Source: Nitrincola iocasae (lineage in GTDB: Bacteria; Pseudomonadota; Gammaproteobacteria; Pseudomonadales; Balneatricaceae). Taken from it: a DNA stretch of 64,000 nucleotides. Position 1 is the first letter of the stretch. Every line of letters begins with the position of its first letter. The DNA lies in contig NZ_CP044222.1 of NCBI RefSeq assembly GCF_008727795.1, forward strand, positions 930,001 to 994,000, given 5' to 3'. The translations under genes were made by a program, and so were the position numbers. Under the pieces are notes generated by a model. The model did no database searches, was not told the DNA's origin, and saw nothing but the letters and a program-made list of their open reading frames with translations. Shown here in pieces: positions 1-8,667 of this stretch.

Positions 1-53
1 TTGATGCGGGCCAGCAAGTCATCAATAAAGTATTGCGGTATTCGCCCTGCCAT
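1..53 (-). CDS. dnaG: DNA primase DnaG, N-terminal fragment (cut by window edge)
   Basis: The reverse strand from 53 down to 1 reads MAGRIPQYFIDDLLARI, the characteristic start of bacterial DnaG, just before its CHC2 zinc-finger domain. DnaG makes the RNA primers for replication. Only about 17 codons are visible, so nothing can be said about the rest of the protein. It lies downstream of rpsU and yqeY on the same strand, which matches the rpsU-dnaG-rpoD macromolecular-synthesis operon of gammaproteobacteria; rpoD would be expected outside the window. The call rests on the N-terminal match plus this context. Confidence 0.85.
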   Translation of the reverse strand, partial: MAGRIPQYFIDDLLARI

Positions 54-90
54 AATTACTCCGCTGTCATGTCCAGCGAAATTGCTGGTG

Positions 91-534
91 TCAGAACCGG
101 GCTTTCACTCGGGTAGAGACCTGACCCATATCGGCACGCCCTTGAACCCTGGGCTTGACTAGTGCCATAACCTGTCCCATCTGCTGCATGCTGGATGCAC
201 CTGTGGCGTTAATGGCATCATCAATAATCTGTTCTATATCACTATCACTGAGAGGTTGCGGCAAGAAAGTTTTAATCACCTCCAACTCTTGCTGCTCCTT
301 GTCTGCCAGTTCCGGACGCTCAGCCGCTAGATACTGGGCAATCGAATCGCGACGCTGTTTGGCCATTTTATCTAAAGAGGCCAGGACGCGTGTATCATCC
401 AGTTCAATGCGTTCATCTACCTCAATACGATTGAGATCGGACAGGATTAGACGGATAGCGCCGAGACGCACTTTATCCCTGGCACGCATGGCGGCCTTCA
501 TCTGTTCTGTAATTTGTTGCTTCAGATCAGACAT
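91..534 (-). CDS. yqeY: YqeY/GatB-like domain protein
   Basis: A 147-residue protein starting MSDLKQQITEQMKAAMRARD, the usual YqeY opening. An upstream in-frame ATG at 558 adds eight residues, but the ATG at 534 gives the family's normal start. YqeY resembles the C-terminal tRNA-binding tail domain of the GatB amidotransferase subunit; its exact cellular role is not settled. The helical segment 'AKQRRDSIAQYLAAERPELADKE' region (written here only as a landmark around residues 60-85) and the closing 'GQVMALVKPRVQGRADMGQV' stretch are family hallmarks. It sits between rpsU and dnaG, a common insertion point in gammaproteobacteria, and is probably co-transcribed with them. Confidence 0.9.
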   Translation of the reverse strand: MSDLKQQITEQMKAAMRARDKVRLGAIRLILSDLNRIEVDERIELDDTRVLASLDKMAKQRRDSIAQYLAAERPELADKEQQELEVIKTFLPQPLSDSDIEQIIDDAINATGASSMQQMGQVMALVKPRVQGRADMGQVSTRVKARF

Positions 535-629
535 CTTAAGTCCTGTTGTTATGAACACCTGCTATGAACACTTGATGGGTTCGATTACAAGTCGGTTGTT
601 ACGGTTATAAAAAGGGTGTAATGCTCAAA

Positions 630-845
630 TTAGTACAGGCGAACGCGACGTGCAGTTTCACGAGATACTTTTTTTGCATGACGCTTAACAGCTGCAGCGG
701 CTTTACGTTTGCGCACTGTAGTTGGTTTTTCGTAATGTTCACGACGACGAACTTCAGCCAGAACACCGGCTTTCTCACAAGAGCGCTTGAAGCGACGCAG
801 AGCAACGTCAAACGGCTCGTTATCTTTAACTTTTACTGCTGGCAT
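630..845 (-). CDS. rpsU: 30S ribosomal protein S21
   Basis: A 71-residue, strongly basic protein beginning MPAVKVKDNEPFDVALRRFK and ending in an Arg/Lys-rich tail, full length for bacterial S21. S21 binds the 30S platform near the 3' end of 16S rRNA and helps early initiation. It is the first gene of the rpsU-yqeY-dnaG set on the minus strand. The 238 bp between it and tsaD should hold divergent promoters for both directions; no single promoter there is clear enough to mark. Confidence 0.97.
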   Translation of the reverse strand: MPAVKVKDNEPFDVALRRFKRSCEKAGVLAEVRRREHYEKPTTVRKRKAAAAVKRHAKKVSRETARRVRLY

Positions 846-1083
846 GAATGCTCCTTCAGTAGATTAGGGTTAGGTTGATTCTTGATCAGTAATTTCATCC
901 AGGGGTTTGCGCTAAACAAACGGAACTTGGGCGAGTTTGTGATCAAGGTGCAAAATTTTACTGGTAGCGAGAGGCGAAGTAAAGTCATATAGGGGTGAAA
1001 TTCCGTAGAGTTTTGGTGATAATGCAGTCTTTATTCTTCCAGCAGGCCATGAGTGCCTGTTTTACTGTGAGTGAGCAATAGAA

Positions 1084-2112
1084 ATGCGTGTGCTGGGTAT
1101 TGAAACATCCTGTGATGAAACCGGTGTGGCGGTCTATGACAGTGAGCTGGGATTGCTGGGTGATGCCCTCTACAGTCAGGTAGAAATGCATACCGAGTAT
1201 GGGGGGGTGGTGCCTGAGCTGGCGTCCCGTGATCATATCCGTAAACTCTTGCCGCTGATTCGTGAAGTGATGACTGAATCCGGACTGGTGCTGGCTGATC
1301 TGGATGCTGTTGCCTATACCGCAGGCCCTGGTTTGATCGGTGCGTTAATGGTCGGTGCCTCGACAGGGCGTGCTCTGGCGCTAGGCTTGGGTATTCCGGC
1401 CATCGGTGTACATCATATGGAAGGGCACTTGTTGGCACCCATGTTAGAAGAATCGCCACCGTCTTTCCCATTTGTAGCTTTGCTGGTATCGGGTGGCCAT
1501 ACACAACTGGTTCGTGTGGATGGCATAGGTGAGTACAAGCTACTGGGTGAATCCCTTGATGATGCCGCCGGTGAGGCGTTTGACAAGGCGGCGAAAATGC
1601 TCGGTTTGGAATATCCCGGTGGCCCGCTGATTGCCAAGCTGGCTGAACAGGGTGATCGCACGCGCTTCAGATTTCCACGGCCGATGACGGATCGTCCTGG
1701 GCTGGACTTTAGTTTTTCGGGTTTGAAGACTTTTACCCTGAATACTGCGCAGTCCTGCCGTGATGCAGAGGGCGTGATAGATCCACAAACCATGGCGGAT
1801 ATTGCGGCGGCTTTTGAAGAAGCTGTGGTGGATACGCTGGCGATCAAATGTCGTCGGGCGTTGCGTGAAACCGGCTTGAAACAGTTGATTATCGCTGGCG
1901 GGGTGAGCGCCAATCGGCGTCTGCGTGAAAAACTGGCCGAAACTGTCTCGGTGGAAAAAGCCAGTCTGTATTACGCCCGCCCTAGGTTTTGTACCGATAA
2001 TGGCGCCATGATTGCGTATGCGGGGTGTCAGCGTTTAATGGCGGGGCAGCAGAGTGACCTGACTATTCTGGCCCGGCCACGCTGGCCGATGGATAGTCTT
2101 CCAGCGTTGTAA
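1084..2112 (+). CDS. tsaD: tRNA N6-adenosine threonylcarbamoyltransferase TsaD
   Basis: A 342-residue ASKHA-fold protein starting MRVLGIETSCDETGVAVYD. The metal-binding motif HHMEGHLLAP (about residue 110) and the nucleotide-binding segments LLVSGGHTQL and GGVSANRRLR are intact, as is DNGAMIAYAG near the C terminus. TsaD works with TsaB and TsaE to transfer threonylcarbamoyl from TC-AMP to A37 of ANN-decoding tRNAs. It is divergent from rpsU, the usual gammaproteobacterial position. The gene is convergent with plsY, with only five bases between the stop codons. Confidence 0.97.
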   Translation: MRVLGIETSCDETGVAVYDSELGLLGDALYSQVEMHTEYGGVVPELASRDHIRKLLPLIREVMTESGLVLADLDAVAYTAGPGLIGALMVGASTGRALALGLGIPAIGVHHMEGHLLAPMLEESPPSFPFVALLVSGGHTQLVRVDGIGEYKLLGESLDDAAGEAFDKAAKMLGLEYPGGPLIAKLAEQGDRTRFRFPRPMTDRPGLDFSFSGLKTFTLNTAQSCRDAEGVIDPQTMADIAAAFEEAVVDTLAIKCRRALRETGLKQLIIAGGVSANRRLREKLAETVSVEKASLYYARPRFCTDNGAMIAYAGCQRLMAGQQSDLTILARPRWPMDSLPAL

Positions 2113-2117
2113 GCGTC

Positions 2118-2705
2118 TCAAAAGCGCGCTTCCTGACCTTTGAAAAGCCGTACTATATTTAAGCGATGGCGGGCGATCAGCAGTAGCGAGATCAGCGCCA
2201 TAGGGCTGAGTAGTTGCGGGGCTAATAGCCAAGCCAGTAGCGGAGTGATCAGGGCCATCATCACTGAGGCTAGTGATGCAATACGGGTGACGCTGGCAAC
2301 CAATAACCAGCTTAGCAACTGGGCGAACATCAGCGGCCAACTGAGTACCAGGCTGCAGCCGAGAAAAGTGGCAATACCCTTGCCGCCCCGATAGGCCCCC
2401 AGCAAGGGAAACAAGTGGCCGAGTACAGCAGCCAGCGCACAAAGTCCGATAATGCCTGGCGGCTGATTAGTGAGGACAGCCAGGTAGACGGCCAAAGCCC
2501 CTTTACTGGAATCACCCACTAGCGTCAGCATTGCGGCAACAGGGCTGCCGATTCTGAGTACGTTAGTGGCGCCCGGGTTACCGGAGCCTTGTTGACGGGG
2601 ATCAGCGATCCCCATAGAGTTGCACACCAGTAATGCGGTCGGCACAGAACCCAGTAGATAGGCAAAGCTGATCAGGATGGGTTCCAATAAACTGTCGGTT
2701 AGCAT
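2118..2705 (-). CDS. plsY: Acyl-phosphate:glycerol-3-phosphate acyltransferase PlsY
   Basis: A 195-residue, mostly hydrophobic integral membrane protein. The signature loop GSGNPGATNVLR (about residues 36-47) and a second conserved loop YRGGKGIATFLG (about 104-115) identify PlsY. It acylates glycerol-3-phosphate from acyl-phosphate to make lysophosphatidic acid at the inner membrane, the first step of phospholipid synthesis. Length and the roughly five membrane segments are normal. It is divergent from folB with 29 bp between the starts, so the two promoters must overlap the neighbouring gene ends. Confidence 0.96.
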   Translation of the reverse strand: MLTDSLLEPILISFAYLLGSVPTALLVCNSMGIADPRQQGSGNPGATNVLRIGSPVAAMLTLVGDSSKGALAVYLAVLTNQPPGIIGLCALAAVLGHLFPLLGAYRGGKGIATFLGCSLVLSWPLMFAQLLSWLLVASVTRIASLASVMMALITPLLAWLLAPQLLSPMALISLLLIARHRLNIVRLFKGQEARF

Positions 2706-2734
2706 AACTGGCTCACAGTTTTCAGGGGTAAATA

Positions 2735-3091
2735 ATGGATATAGTGTACATTCGTGGGTTGCAGGTGGAAACGGTTATCGGAATATACGACTGGGAGCGT
2801 GAAGTCCGCCAGTGCGTTTGCGTCGATCTTGATCTGGGTACTGATATTCGTGCGGCTGCGCATGCGGATGATATTGATAGTACCCTGAACTATAAAAGCA
2901 TTAGTGATCGACTGATTGCATTTATATCCGGTAGTGAGTTTTTATTGATTGAAGCCCTGGCAGAAGAGATTGCTTCGTTGTTGATGGATGAGTTTTCCGT
3001 GCCCTGGTTGCGCTTGCAGTTGGGTAAGCCAGGCGCAGTGCCTGAAGCACGTGATGTTGGCATTATTATTGAACGTGGAGAAAAACGCTGA
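2735..3091 (+). CDS. folB: Dihydroneopterin aldolase FolB
   Basis: A 118-residue protein with the FolB opening MDIVYIRGLQVETVIGIYDWE. It cleaves 7,8-dihydroneopterin to 6-hydroxymethyl-7,8-dihydropterin and glycolaldehyde in folate synthesis. The conserved NYKSISDRL stretch and the glutamate-rich segment LLIEALAEEIASLL are seen; length is normal. Its stop codon overlaps the folK start (TGATG), so the two are translationally coupled and catalyse consecutive steps. Confidence 0.95.
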   Translation: MDIVYIRGLQVETVIGIYDWEREVRQCVCVDLDLGTDIRAAAHADDIDSTLNYKSISDRLIAFISGSEFLLIEALAEEIASLLMDEFSVPWLRLQLGKPGAVPEARDVGIIIERGEKR

Positions 3092-3612
3092 TGGCTCAAG
3101 TCCTGCTGAGCTTAGGCAGTAACCTTGATCGGGAACACTATATTGCCGCTGGGCTGGATGCGCTGGCTGAGCTATTCGGAGAGCTGGCACTGTCATCTGT
3201 CTACGAAAGCGAGTCGGTCGGTTTCAAAGGCAGTCCCTTCTACAATATGGTGGTGGCTATTCATACCGATCTGTCGGTGGCTGAGCTGTCGCGTAATTTA
3301 AAACAAATTGAAGATGCCAATGGGCGTCAGCGAAATGGCCCGCGTTTTTGTTCACGTACACTGGATATTGATATTTTAACCTACGATGACCAGGTAGGAG
3401 AGATTGATGGGGTTCTTTTGCCACGAGATGAAGTTGATAAAAATGCCTTTGTTTTGTGGCCTTTAGCGGAGCTTTTACCAAATCAATGCCACCCTGTGCG
3501 TCACCTGACTTATGCAGCTTTATGGTCGGCCTATGATCAAGATCAGAAGCTCTGGCCAGTTGATTTTAGTTGGCATGACCAACAGATTTCATACGCAAAA
3601 GCAAAGGACTGA
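3091..3612 (+). CDS. folK: 6-hydroxymethyl-7,8-dihydropterin pyrophosphokinase FolK
   Basis: A 173-residue protein opening MAQVLLSLGSNL, the HPPK start. It transfers pyrophosphate from ATP to 6-hydroxymethyl-7,8-dihydropterin, directly after the FolB step. The substrate loop GFKGSPFYNMV (about residue 46) and the HPPK signature around RTLDIDILTYDD (about 90-101), with the two magnesium-binding aspartates, are present. The final 20 residues after the conserved core are poorly conserved in general. It overlaps folB by one base. Confidence 0.96.
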   Translation: MAQVLLSLGSNLDREHYIAAGLDALAELFGELALSSVYESESVGFKGSPFYNMVVAIHTDLSVAELSRNLKQIEDANGRQRNGPRFCSRTLDIDILTYDDQVGEIDGVLLPRDEVDKNAFVLWPLAELLPNQCHPVRHLTYAALWSAYDQDQKLWPVDFSWHDQQISYAKAKD

Positions 3613-3677
3613 TTGACTTAAGTCACGTATCCACATATTTTTGCAGGATATATTCAATGTACTGATGAGAGTTTGGT

Positions 3678-6272
3678 TTGAGCCGTATTATTCATTTTGT
3701 GAAAACCCTGCCGGGTTTTGTTTTTTCTGCGATTATGGCGGTCACCCTGGCCGTGTTTTTGGGGGTATCCCTGACTGTTTCATTGCTCTACGAGAGCGTG
3801 ATCGACCGTCAGGCGCAACAAACCTCCGAAGCGATAGCTAACCACACCTTCAGTACTATGTTCATGATTATGAGCCAGGGCTGGTCACGTGCAGAGATGG
3901 AGAATTTTGTTGATGTCACTCAGTCTGCTTATGCGAACAGTCCTTTCGAAATCGCGCTGTATCGCGGTGCTAAAGTAAAAAGACTCTATGGCGAGGTGGC
4001 TCAGCGTCAATCAGACGAAGCGGTTGATCGTACCTTTGACGGTGCCGGTAGGCAGGTACTTGAAGAAGCTACTCATACTCGTCGTTTGTACCCGGTTGAA
4101 GCGCGTCAGGAGTGCTTGAGTTGTCATGCGAATGCCAGTCCAGGGGATGTGCTGGGTGTGATCGAATTGCGGCAGGATAAGCAAGCGATCAGCACAGAGA
4201 TGCGCCGCGACTATATTATGCTCTTTCTGCTGTTTGGCGTATTTACATTTTTAATTGCCTCGCTGATTTCTGCTTTTGCATCACGTCGTATCAACGACTC
4301 AGTTGCTCAGTTTGGCAATCGCTTGAGTTCGGTCAATAGCGTCACTGACTTTAAGCAACTGGATATCAGTGATGTAGATCTGTACTTTCAGGAGTTCAAC
4401 AGCACCTTCAGCCAGATTAATGTGCTGATGGAACGGTTGAAGGGTGTAGCCGTGGATAAGGATATACTTGAATTCGAAATCCGCCTGCTGAGCAAGTTCA
4501 TTATCACTTCTGAAGTAGTTAAAGACTGGCGTGATTTCATCAAGGATCTGCTGGTTGATATCAATTCAATTATCAAGGCGCACACGCTGGTCACCATTTT
4601 CCAGGTCGAAGAAGAGGGGTATGAGTTGGAGGTGTTTTGGCACCTTGATGTGTGTGAAACCACCAAGCAGCAATTTGAAGCAGTGGTAACACGTCAGTTG
4701 GGCAGCAATACACATTACCATAGTGGTGTTCCCATACTGAATATTATCCATCATGTTGCCTGTCCCGGAGAGCTGGAGGAGCATGAAAAGCTCAGCCTGA
4801 GCTCACATGATATTGAGTTGCAAACCAAGTCCTTGCTATTGGAAACACCAAAAATCGGCGGAGTGGTGGGTATTGGTGTGCAGTCTGAAATGGCTCGTGA
4901 CCCGATTCGGCATATTGTCATCGACAGCATTCTGACAACCTTGTTGAATCTGGTGGGGTCAGTCAAAGCGATTTATAAGTACACCAAGGACCTGGAGTAC
5001 TATGCTACCCGTGACCCGCTAACGGCCTTGCATAATCAGCGCATGTTCCGTGAATTGCTGGGCTATGAAGTGGGGCGCTCTTCACGTCATGAAGAGGAGT
5101 TCAGCCTGCTAATGCTGGATCTGGATAACTTCAAGAACGTTAATGACCGCTATGGCCATGCTTTTGGTGATCAGTTCCTGCATGCATTTGCTAAAGTATT
5201 GGAGAGTGCTGTGCGACCGGGGGATTTTGTGGCGCGTTACGGTGGTGATGAATTCACTATTATTCTGCCCGAAACCGGAGAAGAGCAGGCGCATACGGTG
5301 GCGCAGCGAATTGCTGGGCTGCTGCAAAAGCTGGCACTGACAGCACCGGATGGCAGTAATGTCCGCGCAACCACGTCGATTGGTATTGCGGTCTATCCTC
5401 GTCATGCTGACGATCCCCGTGACCTGTTCGTGGTAGCCGATAACATGATGTACAAGGCTAAACGCAAGGGCAAGAACCAGATCGCCATTCCGGATGAGCA
5501 TGAAATGGCGGAAGTGTTCAAGGCTGTGGGTGAAAAGAACCTGATGGTACTGGATGCCTTGGAGCAGCAGCGAATCGTGCCATATTTTCAGCCGATCATC
5601 GCATTGGAAAGCGGTGATATTGCAATCCATGAGCTGCTGATGCGTATTGATATGGGTGATCGAATCGTACCGGCTGGCGAGTTTATCGATATTGCTGAGT
5701 CAATCGGTGTGGTACATAAAATGGATTATCTGTTGATCGAAAAAGCCTTTCAGCAGATGCATGAGCAACAGTACAAAGGCATGCTGTTCGTGAATTTGTC
5801 GCCTAAATCACTCATTATAGGTGAATTTATTTCTCGTGTGCGTCAATTGGCTATGGAATATGAGATAGAGCCGAAGCGTATCGTCTTTGAGCTGACTGAG
5901 CGGGAAACGGTAAGCAATATGGCGTTGCTGGAGCGTTTCGTGCAGGACCTGAAGCTGGAAGGTTTTAATTTTGCCATAGATGATTTTGGTTCGGGTTTTT
6001 CTTCATTTCATTACATTAAACACTTCCCAATAGATGTGATTAAAATTGAAGGGGAGTTTATTCGTAATATGCTCATTGATGATAAAGATATGGCGTTTGT
6101 TAAAAGCATTGTCACCCTGGCGCACAACCTGGGTATTCAGACGGTGGCAGAGTTTGTTGAAGATCAGGCCGTCATGGATGCCATTCGTGCGTTGGGGATC
6201 GATTATGGGCAGGGCTACTTCATCGGTCGACCTTCGCCACAACTGGTGTTGCCGGGTGGGTTAGAAGAATAG
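3678..6272 (+). CDS. Membrane GGDEF-EAL protein with periplasmic CXXCH haem-binding sensor
   Basis: An 864-residue protein starting at TTG (no in-frame ATG gives a better start; GATGAGAG lies just upstream). Transmembrane helix 1 is about residues 12-37. A periplasmic domain of about 130 residues carries C146-L-S-C149-H150, a covalent c-type haem motif, in a Tll0287/DUF3365-like setting. Transmembrane helix 2 is about 178-202. A GAF-like stretch follows (about 250-430), then GGDEF with the intact active site YGGDEF (about 520) and an EAL domain. In the EAL domain the motif reads ELL rather than EAL, but NLSP, ELTE, DDFGSG, the IKIEGEF lysine and VAEFVE are kept, so phosphodiesterase activity is plausible. 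Function in making or breaking cyclic-di-GMP in response to redox or gas is an inference. Convergent with cca. Confidence 0.85.
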   Translation: MSRIIHFVKTLPGFVFSAIMAVTLAVFLGVSLTVSLLYESVIDRQAQQTSEAIANHTFSTMFMIMSQGWSRAEMENFVDVTQSAYANSPFEIALYRGAKVKRLYGEVAQRQSDEAVDRTFDGAGRQVLEEATHTRRLYPVEARQECLSCHANASPGDVLGVIELRQDKQAISTEMRRDYIMLFLLFGVFTFLIASLISAFASRRINDSVAQFGNRLSSVNSVTDFKQLDISDVDLYFQEFNSTFSQINVLMERLKGVAVDKDILEFEIRLLSKFIITSEVVKDWRDFIKDLLVDINSIIKAHTLVTIFQVEEEGYELEVFWHLDVCETTKQQFEAVVTRQLGSNTHYHSGVPILNIIHHVACPGELEEHEKLSLSSHDIELQTKSLLLETPKIGGVVGIGVQSEMARDPIRHIVIDSILTTLLNLVGSVKAIYKYTKDLEYYATRDPLTALHNQRMFRELLGYEVGRSSRHEEEFSLLMLDLDNFKNVNDRYGHAFGDQFLHAFAKVLESAVRPGDFVARYGGDEFTIILPETGEEQAHTVAQRIAGLLQKLALTAPDGSNVRATTSIGIAVYPRHADDPRDLFVVADNMMYKAKRKGKNQIAIPDEHEMAEVFKAVGEKNLMVLDALEQQRIVPYFQPIIALESGDIAIHELLMRIDMGDRIVPAGEFIDIAESIGVVHKMDYLLIEKAFQQMHEQQYKGMLFVNLSPKSLIIGEFISRVRQLAMEYEIEPKRIVFELTERETVSNMALLERFVQDLKLEGFNFAIDDFGSGFSSFHYIKHFPIDVIKIEGEFIRNMLIDDKDMAFVKSIVTLAHNLGIQTVAEFVEDQAVMDAIRALGIDYGQGYFIGRPSPQLVLPGGLEE

Positions 6273-6287
6273 CGTAAGCTGGCTGTA

Positions 6288-7394
6288 TCAGAAGCTTTCA
6301 GCAAGTTGCTGTTGTTGAGCTTCCAATGCCTTGCCCAGTGCCTTGCCCTGTAAGCCTTGTTGTAACAAAGGCTCTATGGAGAGTTGTTGCAGTTGCTCCA
6401 GCAATGCATACAAACGCCTCTCCACAGAGGTGTGCATGTGCGGATGTAGTACGCGAGACAGTTGCAGCAGAGGCCTGGCGCGTTCAGGGGTTCGCAGCAA
6501 CTTCAGGGTCTTGATCAGACTCATGCGCTCTTCTGCGCTAAGACTATCCAGTGCCGCTAGCTTGCTATGCCAATCGATCAGGTCACGAGCTCGCTGGCGA
6601 AAACGGTTTGGGGTTTTCAGTCGATCACACAGATTGTTCAACTGTGAGCAAGGATCATCCGTCAGTGCCTGCTGACACAGCAGGGCAAAGCAGCTTTCAG
6701 CATCAGAGTCTTGCGTTTTAAGTTGCTGGATCAGCTGTTCGCAGTAGCTGAAATTGAGCCCGCAGAAGTCAGGTAACAGATGTTCAAGCGCATTGGCCTC
6801 AGCTAAACAGAGCAGGAAGGTGACGGGCTGTGCGGTTGCCAGTGCTCGCTCAAATTCCATCCACACGCGCTCGGCACTCAGGTGGCTCAGTTCGCCACTG
6901 GCGCTGATCTGCTGCATCAGCGCCAGTGTTTCAGGCGCGACTGTAAACTTCAGTGCGGCAAAGCGTGCCATAAAGCGCGCTACGCGTAGAACGCGTAATG
7001 GGTCTTCGGCAAAGGCTTCTGAAACATGGCGCAACGTGCGCTGTTGCAGGTCTTGCTGGCCGTAAAACGGGTCAACCAGAGTACCGTCAGGGCGGATCGC
7101 CATGGCGTTAATGGTCAGGTCGCGGCGTTGTAAATCCTGCTCTAGGGTGACCTCTGGGCTGGTGTGAAAGGTGAAACCCTGATATCCCCGCCCAGATTTG
7201 CGTTCGGTGCGAGCCAGCGCATACTCTTCACCGGTATCCGGTCTGATAAACACCGGGAAGTCCTTTCCGACCGGACGAAAGCCTTGTTGTTGCATTAATT
7301 CCGGTGTGGCACCGACAACAACCCAGTCGCGGTCTTTGATTTCCAGCCCCAACAGCTGATCACGGACGGCGCCGCCTACCAGACATATCTCCAT
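6288..7394 (-). CDS. cca: CCA-adding tRNA nucleotidyltransferase (short form, no HD domain)
   Basis: A 368-residue class II nucleotidyltransferase starting MEICLVGGAVRDQLLG; the upstream in-frame ATG at 7430 lies inside glpE and is not needed. The catalytic DxD set appears as DRDWVVVGA, followed by the flexible-loop region RRDLTINAMA and the base-selecting motif EDPLRVLRVARFMARF. It adds or repairs the 3' CCA end of tRNAs. At 368 residues it lacks the C-terminal HD phosphohydrolase domain of E. coli Cca. The start overlaps the glpE stop (TGATG), indicating translational coupling in an apaH-glpE-cca operon. Confidence 0.94.
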   Translation of the reverse strand: MEICLVGGAVRDQLLGLEIKDRDWVVVGATPELMQQQGFRPVGKDFPVFIRPDTGEEYALARTERKSGRGYQGFTFHTSPEVTLEQDLQRRDLTINAMAIRPDGTLVDPFYGQQDLQQRTLRHVSEAFAEDPLRVLRVARFMARFAALKFTVAPETLALMQQISASGELSHLSAERVWMEFERALATAQPVTFLLCLAEANALEHLLPDFCGLNFSYCEQLIQQLKTQDSDAESCFALLCQQALTDDPCSQLNNLCDRLKTPNRFRQRARDLIDWHSKLAALDSLSAEERMSLIKTLKLLRTPERARPLLQLSRVLHPHMHTSVERRLYALLEQLQQLSIEPLLQQGLQGKALGKALEAQQQQLAESF

Positions 7395-7711
7395 CAGGCT
7401 TGGCACAGTTCCGGGTACTGTAGTTTCCATTGTTCAAAGCCACCATCCAGGCTATAGACTTCGGAAAAACCCTGTCCGGCGAGAAAGTCAGCTGCAGATT
7501 GGCTGCTTATTCCATGGTAGCAGTAGACGATCAGTGCTTGCTGGCGGTCAGCCTGTTGCAGGAAAACTGGCAGATTATCGTTGTTGAGGTGCTGGGCTTG
7601 GGCAATATGGCTAGCGCTGAAGCTGTTCTGGTCGCGTATATCGACAATGGCAGCACCCTGCTCTATAAGAGTGGCTGCCGCTTGGGGTGCAATCGCTTTA
7701 AATTGGCTCAT
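7394..7711 (-). CDS. glpE: Thiosulfate sulfurtransferase GlpE (single-domain rhodanese)
   Basis: A 105-residue single rhodanese domain. The active-site loop is CYHGISS (about residues 64-70), with the catalytic cysteine, matching the six-residue GlpE-type loop. It transfers sulfane sulfur from thiosulfate to cyanide or thioredoxin-like acceptors in the cytoplasm. Start and stop both overlap neighbours by an ATGA-type junction: apaH upstream and cca downstream. Its physiological acceptor cannot be read from the sequence. Confidence 0.92.
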   Translation of the reverse strand: MSQFKAIAPQAAATLIEQGAAIVDIRDQNSFSASHIAQAQHLNNDNLPVFLQQADRQQALIVYCYHGISSQSAADFLAGQGFSEVYSLDGGFEQWKLQYPELCQA

Positions 7712-8550
7712 CAGACAATTTTCTCATGTGGTTTGGGTTGATAGGCCGTGCAGTTACAGCGAGTCAGTGTCTGGTTTTCCAGACAGAAAGCGCTGAGACT
7801 GAACCCCCAGACACAGCCAGTGTCCAGGGCGATGGTTTCCGGTTTGCCGGTGCTCCCCATCAGTGCGGCCCAGTGACCAAAAAGCTGTCTACGCAGCAGT
7901 GGTGATTGGCGCCTGACAGCAAACCAGGGCAAAAAGCCATCCGGCGCTGTATCCGCTTCACCATTACCATTAAATTCCAGTTGTCCGTTTGGTGTGATAA
8001 AACGCATTCGGGTAAAGTAATTGGTGATCAGACGTAAGCGTGCCCAGCCTTCAAGGTCGTTATGCCAGGTATCCGGTTTGTTGCCATACATGTGATTAAA
8101 AAAATCGCCGACATCTTTACTGCGCAGTACCCGTTCAACTTCCTGAGCACGTTTTCTGGCTTTTCCCAGCGACCAGATATGTGGAATGCCGGCATGTGTC
8201 ATAATGTAGCCAAGTTGCTCATTTTCGACCAGTAAAGGCCGGCATCTGAGCCAGTGCATCAGTTCATCACGGTCAGGGGCTTGCAGTACCTGGCTCAGGG
8301 TGCTGTTACGTTTGTCACGTGTAGCACCATAATGCAGGGCTAACAGGTGCAGATCATGATTACCCAGTACGCATTGAGCGCGCTCACCGAGCCCGGATAC
8401 AAAACGCAGCACCTCCAGCGATTGTTGGCCACGATTGACAAGATCACCTGCAAACCATAGATGGTCTGAATCATTGAAGTTGATCAGATCAAGCAGTTGC
8501 ATCAGCTCATCATAGCAGCCCTGAATATCGCCAATTGCGTAAGTAGCCAT
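7711..8550 (-). CDS. apaH: Bis(5'-nucleosyl)-tetraphosphatase, symmetrical (ApaH)
   Basis: A 279-residue calcineurin-type phosphoesterase. The metal-binding motifs GDIQGCYDEL (about residue 7), GDLVNRG (about 36) and LGNHD (about 62) are all intact, as is the later THAG histidine. ApaH splits Ap4A to two ADP and also removes Np4 caps from RNA. Length matches E. coli ApaH. It is the first gene of a tightly overlapping apaH-glpE-cca operon and is divergent from msrA. Confidence 0.96.
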   Translation of the reverse strand: MATYAIGDIQGCYDELMQLLDLINFNDSDHLWFAGDLVNRGQQSLEVLRFVSGLGERAQCVLGNHDLHLLALHYGATRDKRNSTLSQVLQAPDRDELMHWLRCRPLLVENEQLGYIMTHAGIPHIWSLGKARKRAQEVERVLRSKDVGDFFNHMYGNKPDTWHNDLEGWARLRLITNYFTRMRFITPNGQLEFNGNGEADTAPDGFLPWFAVRRQSPLLRRQLFGHWAALMGSTGKPETIALDTGCVWGFSLSAFCLENQTLTRCNCTAYQPKPHEKIV

Positions 8551-8667
8551 AAATCCCCTGTGTTGTCACTGAATCATACCCCATATAGGCTATAAATTTC
8601 TAATCTAAGTAAAGCGCTTTTGCGTAGAATATAAAAGCATTTAATCGGTAATAATTGAGGTAAAAGC

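Noticed and set aside
155..610. Open frame of 151 codons on the plus strand
   Set aside because: It is antisense to yqeY, has skewed Ser/Arg/Cys composition and no family motif; yqeY on the other strand is certain.
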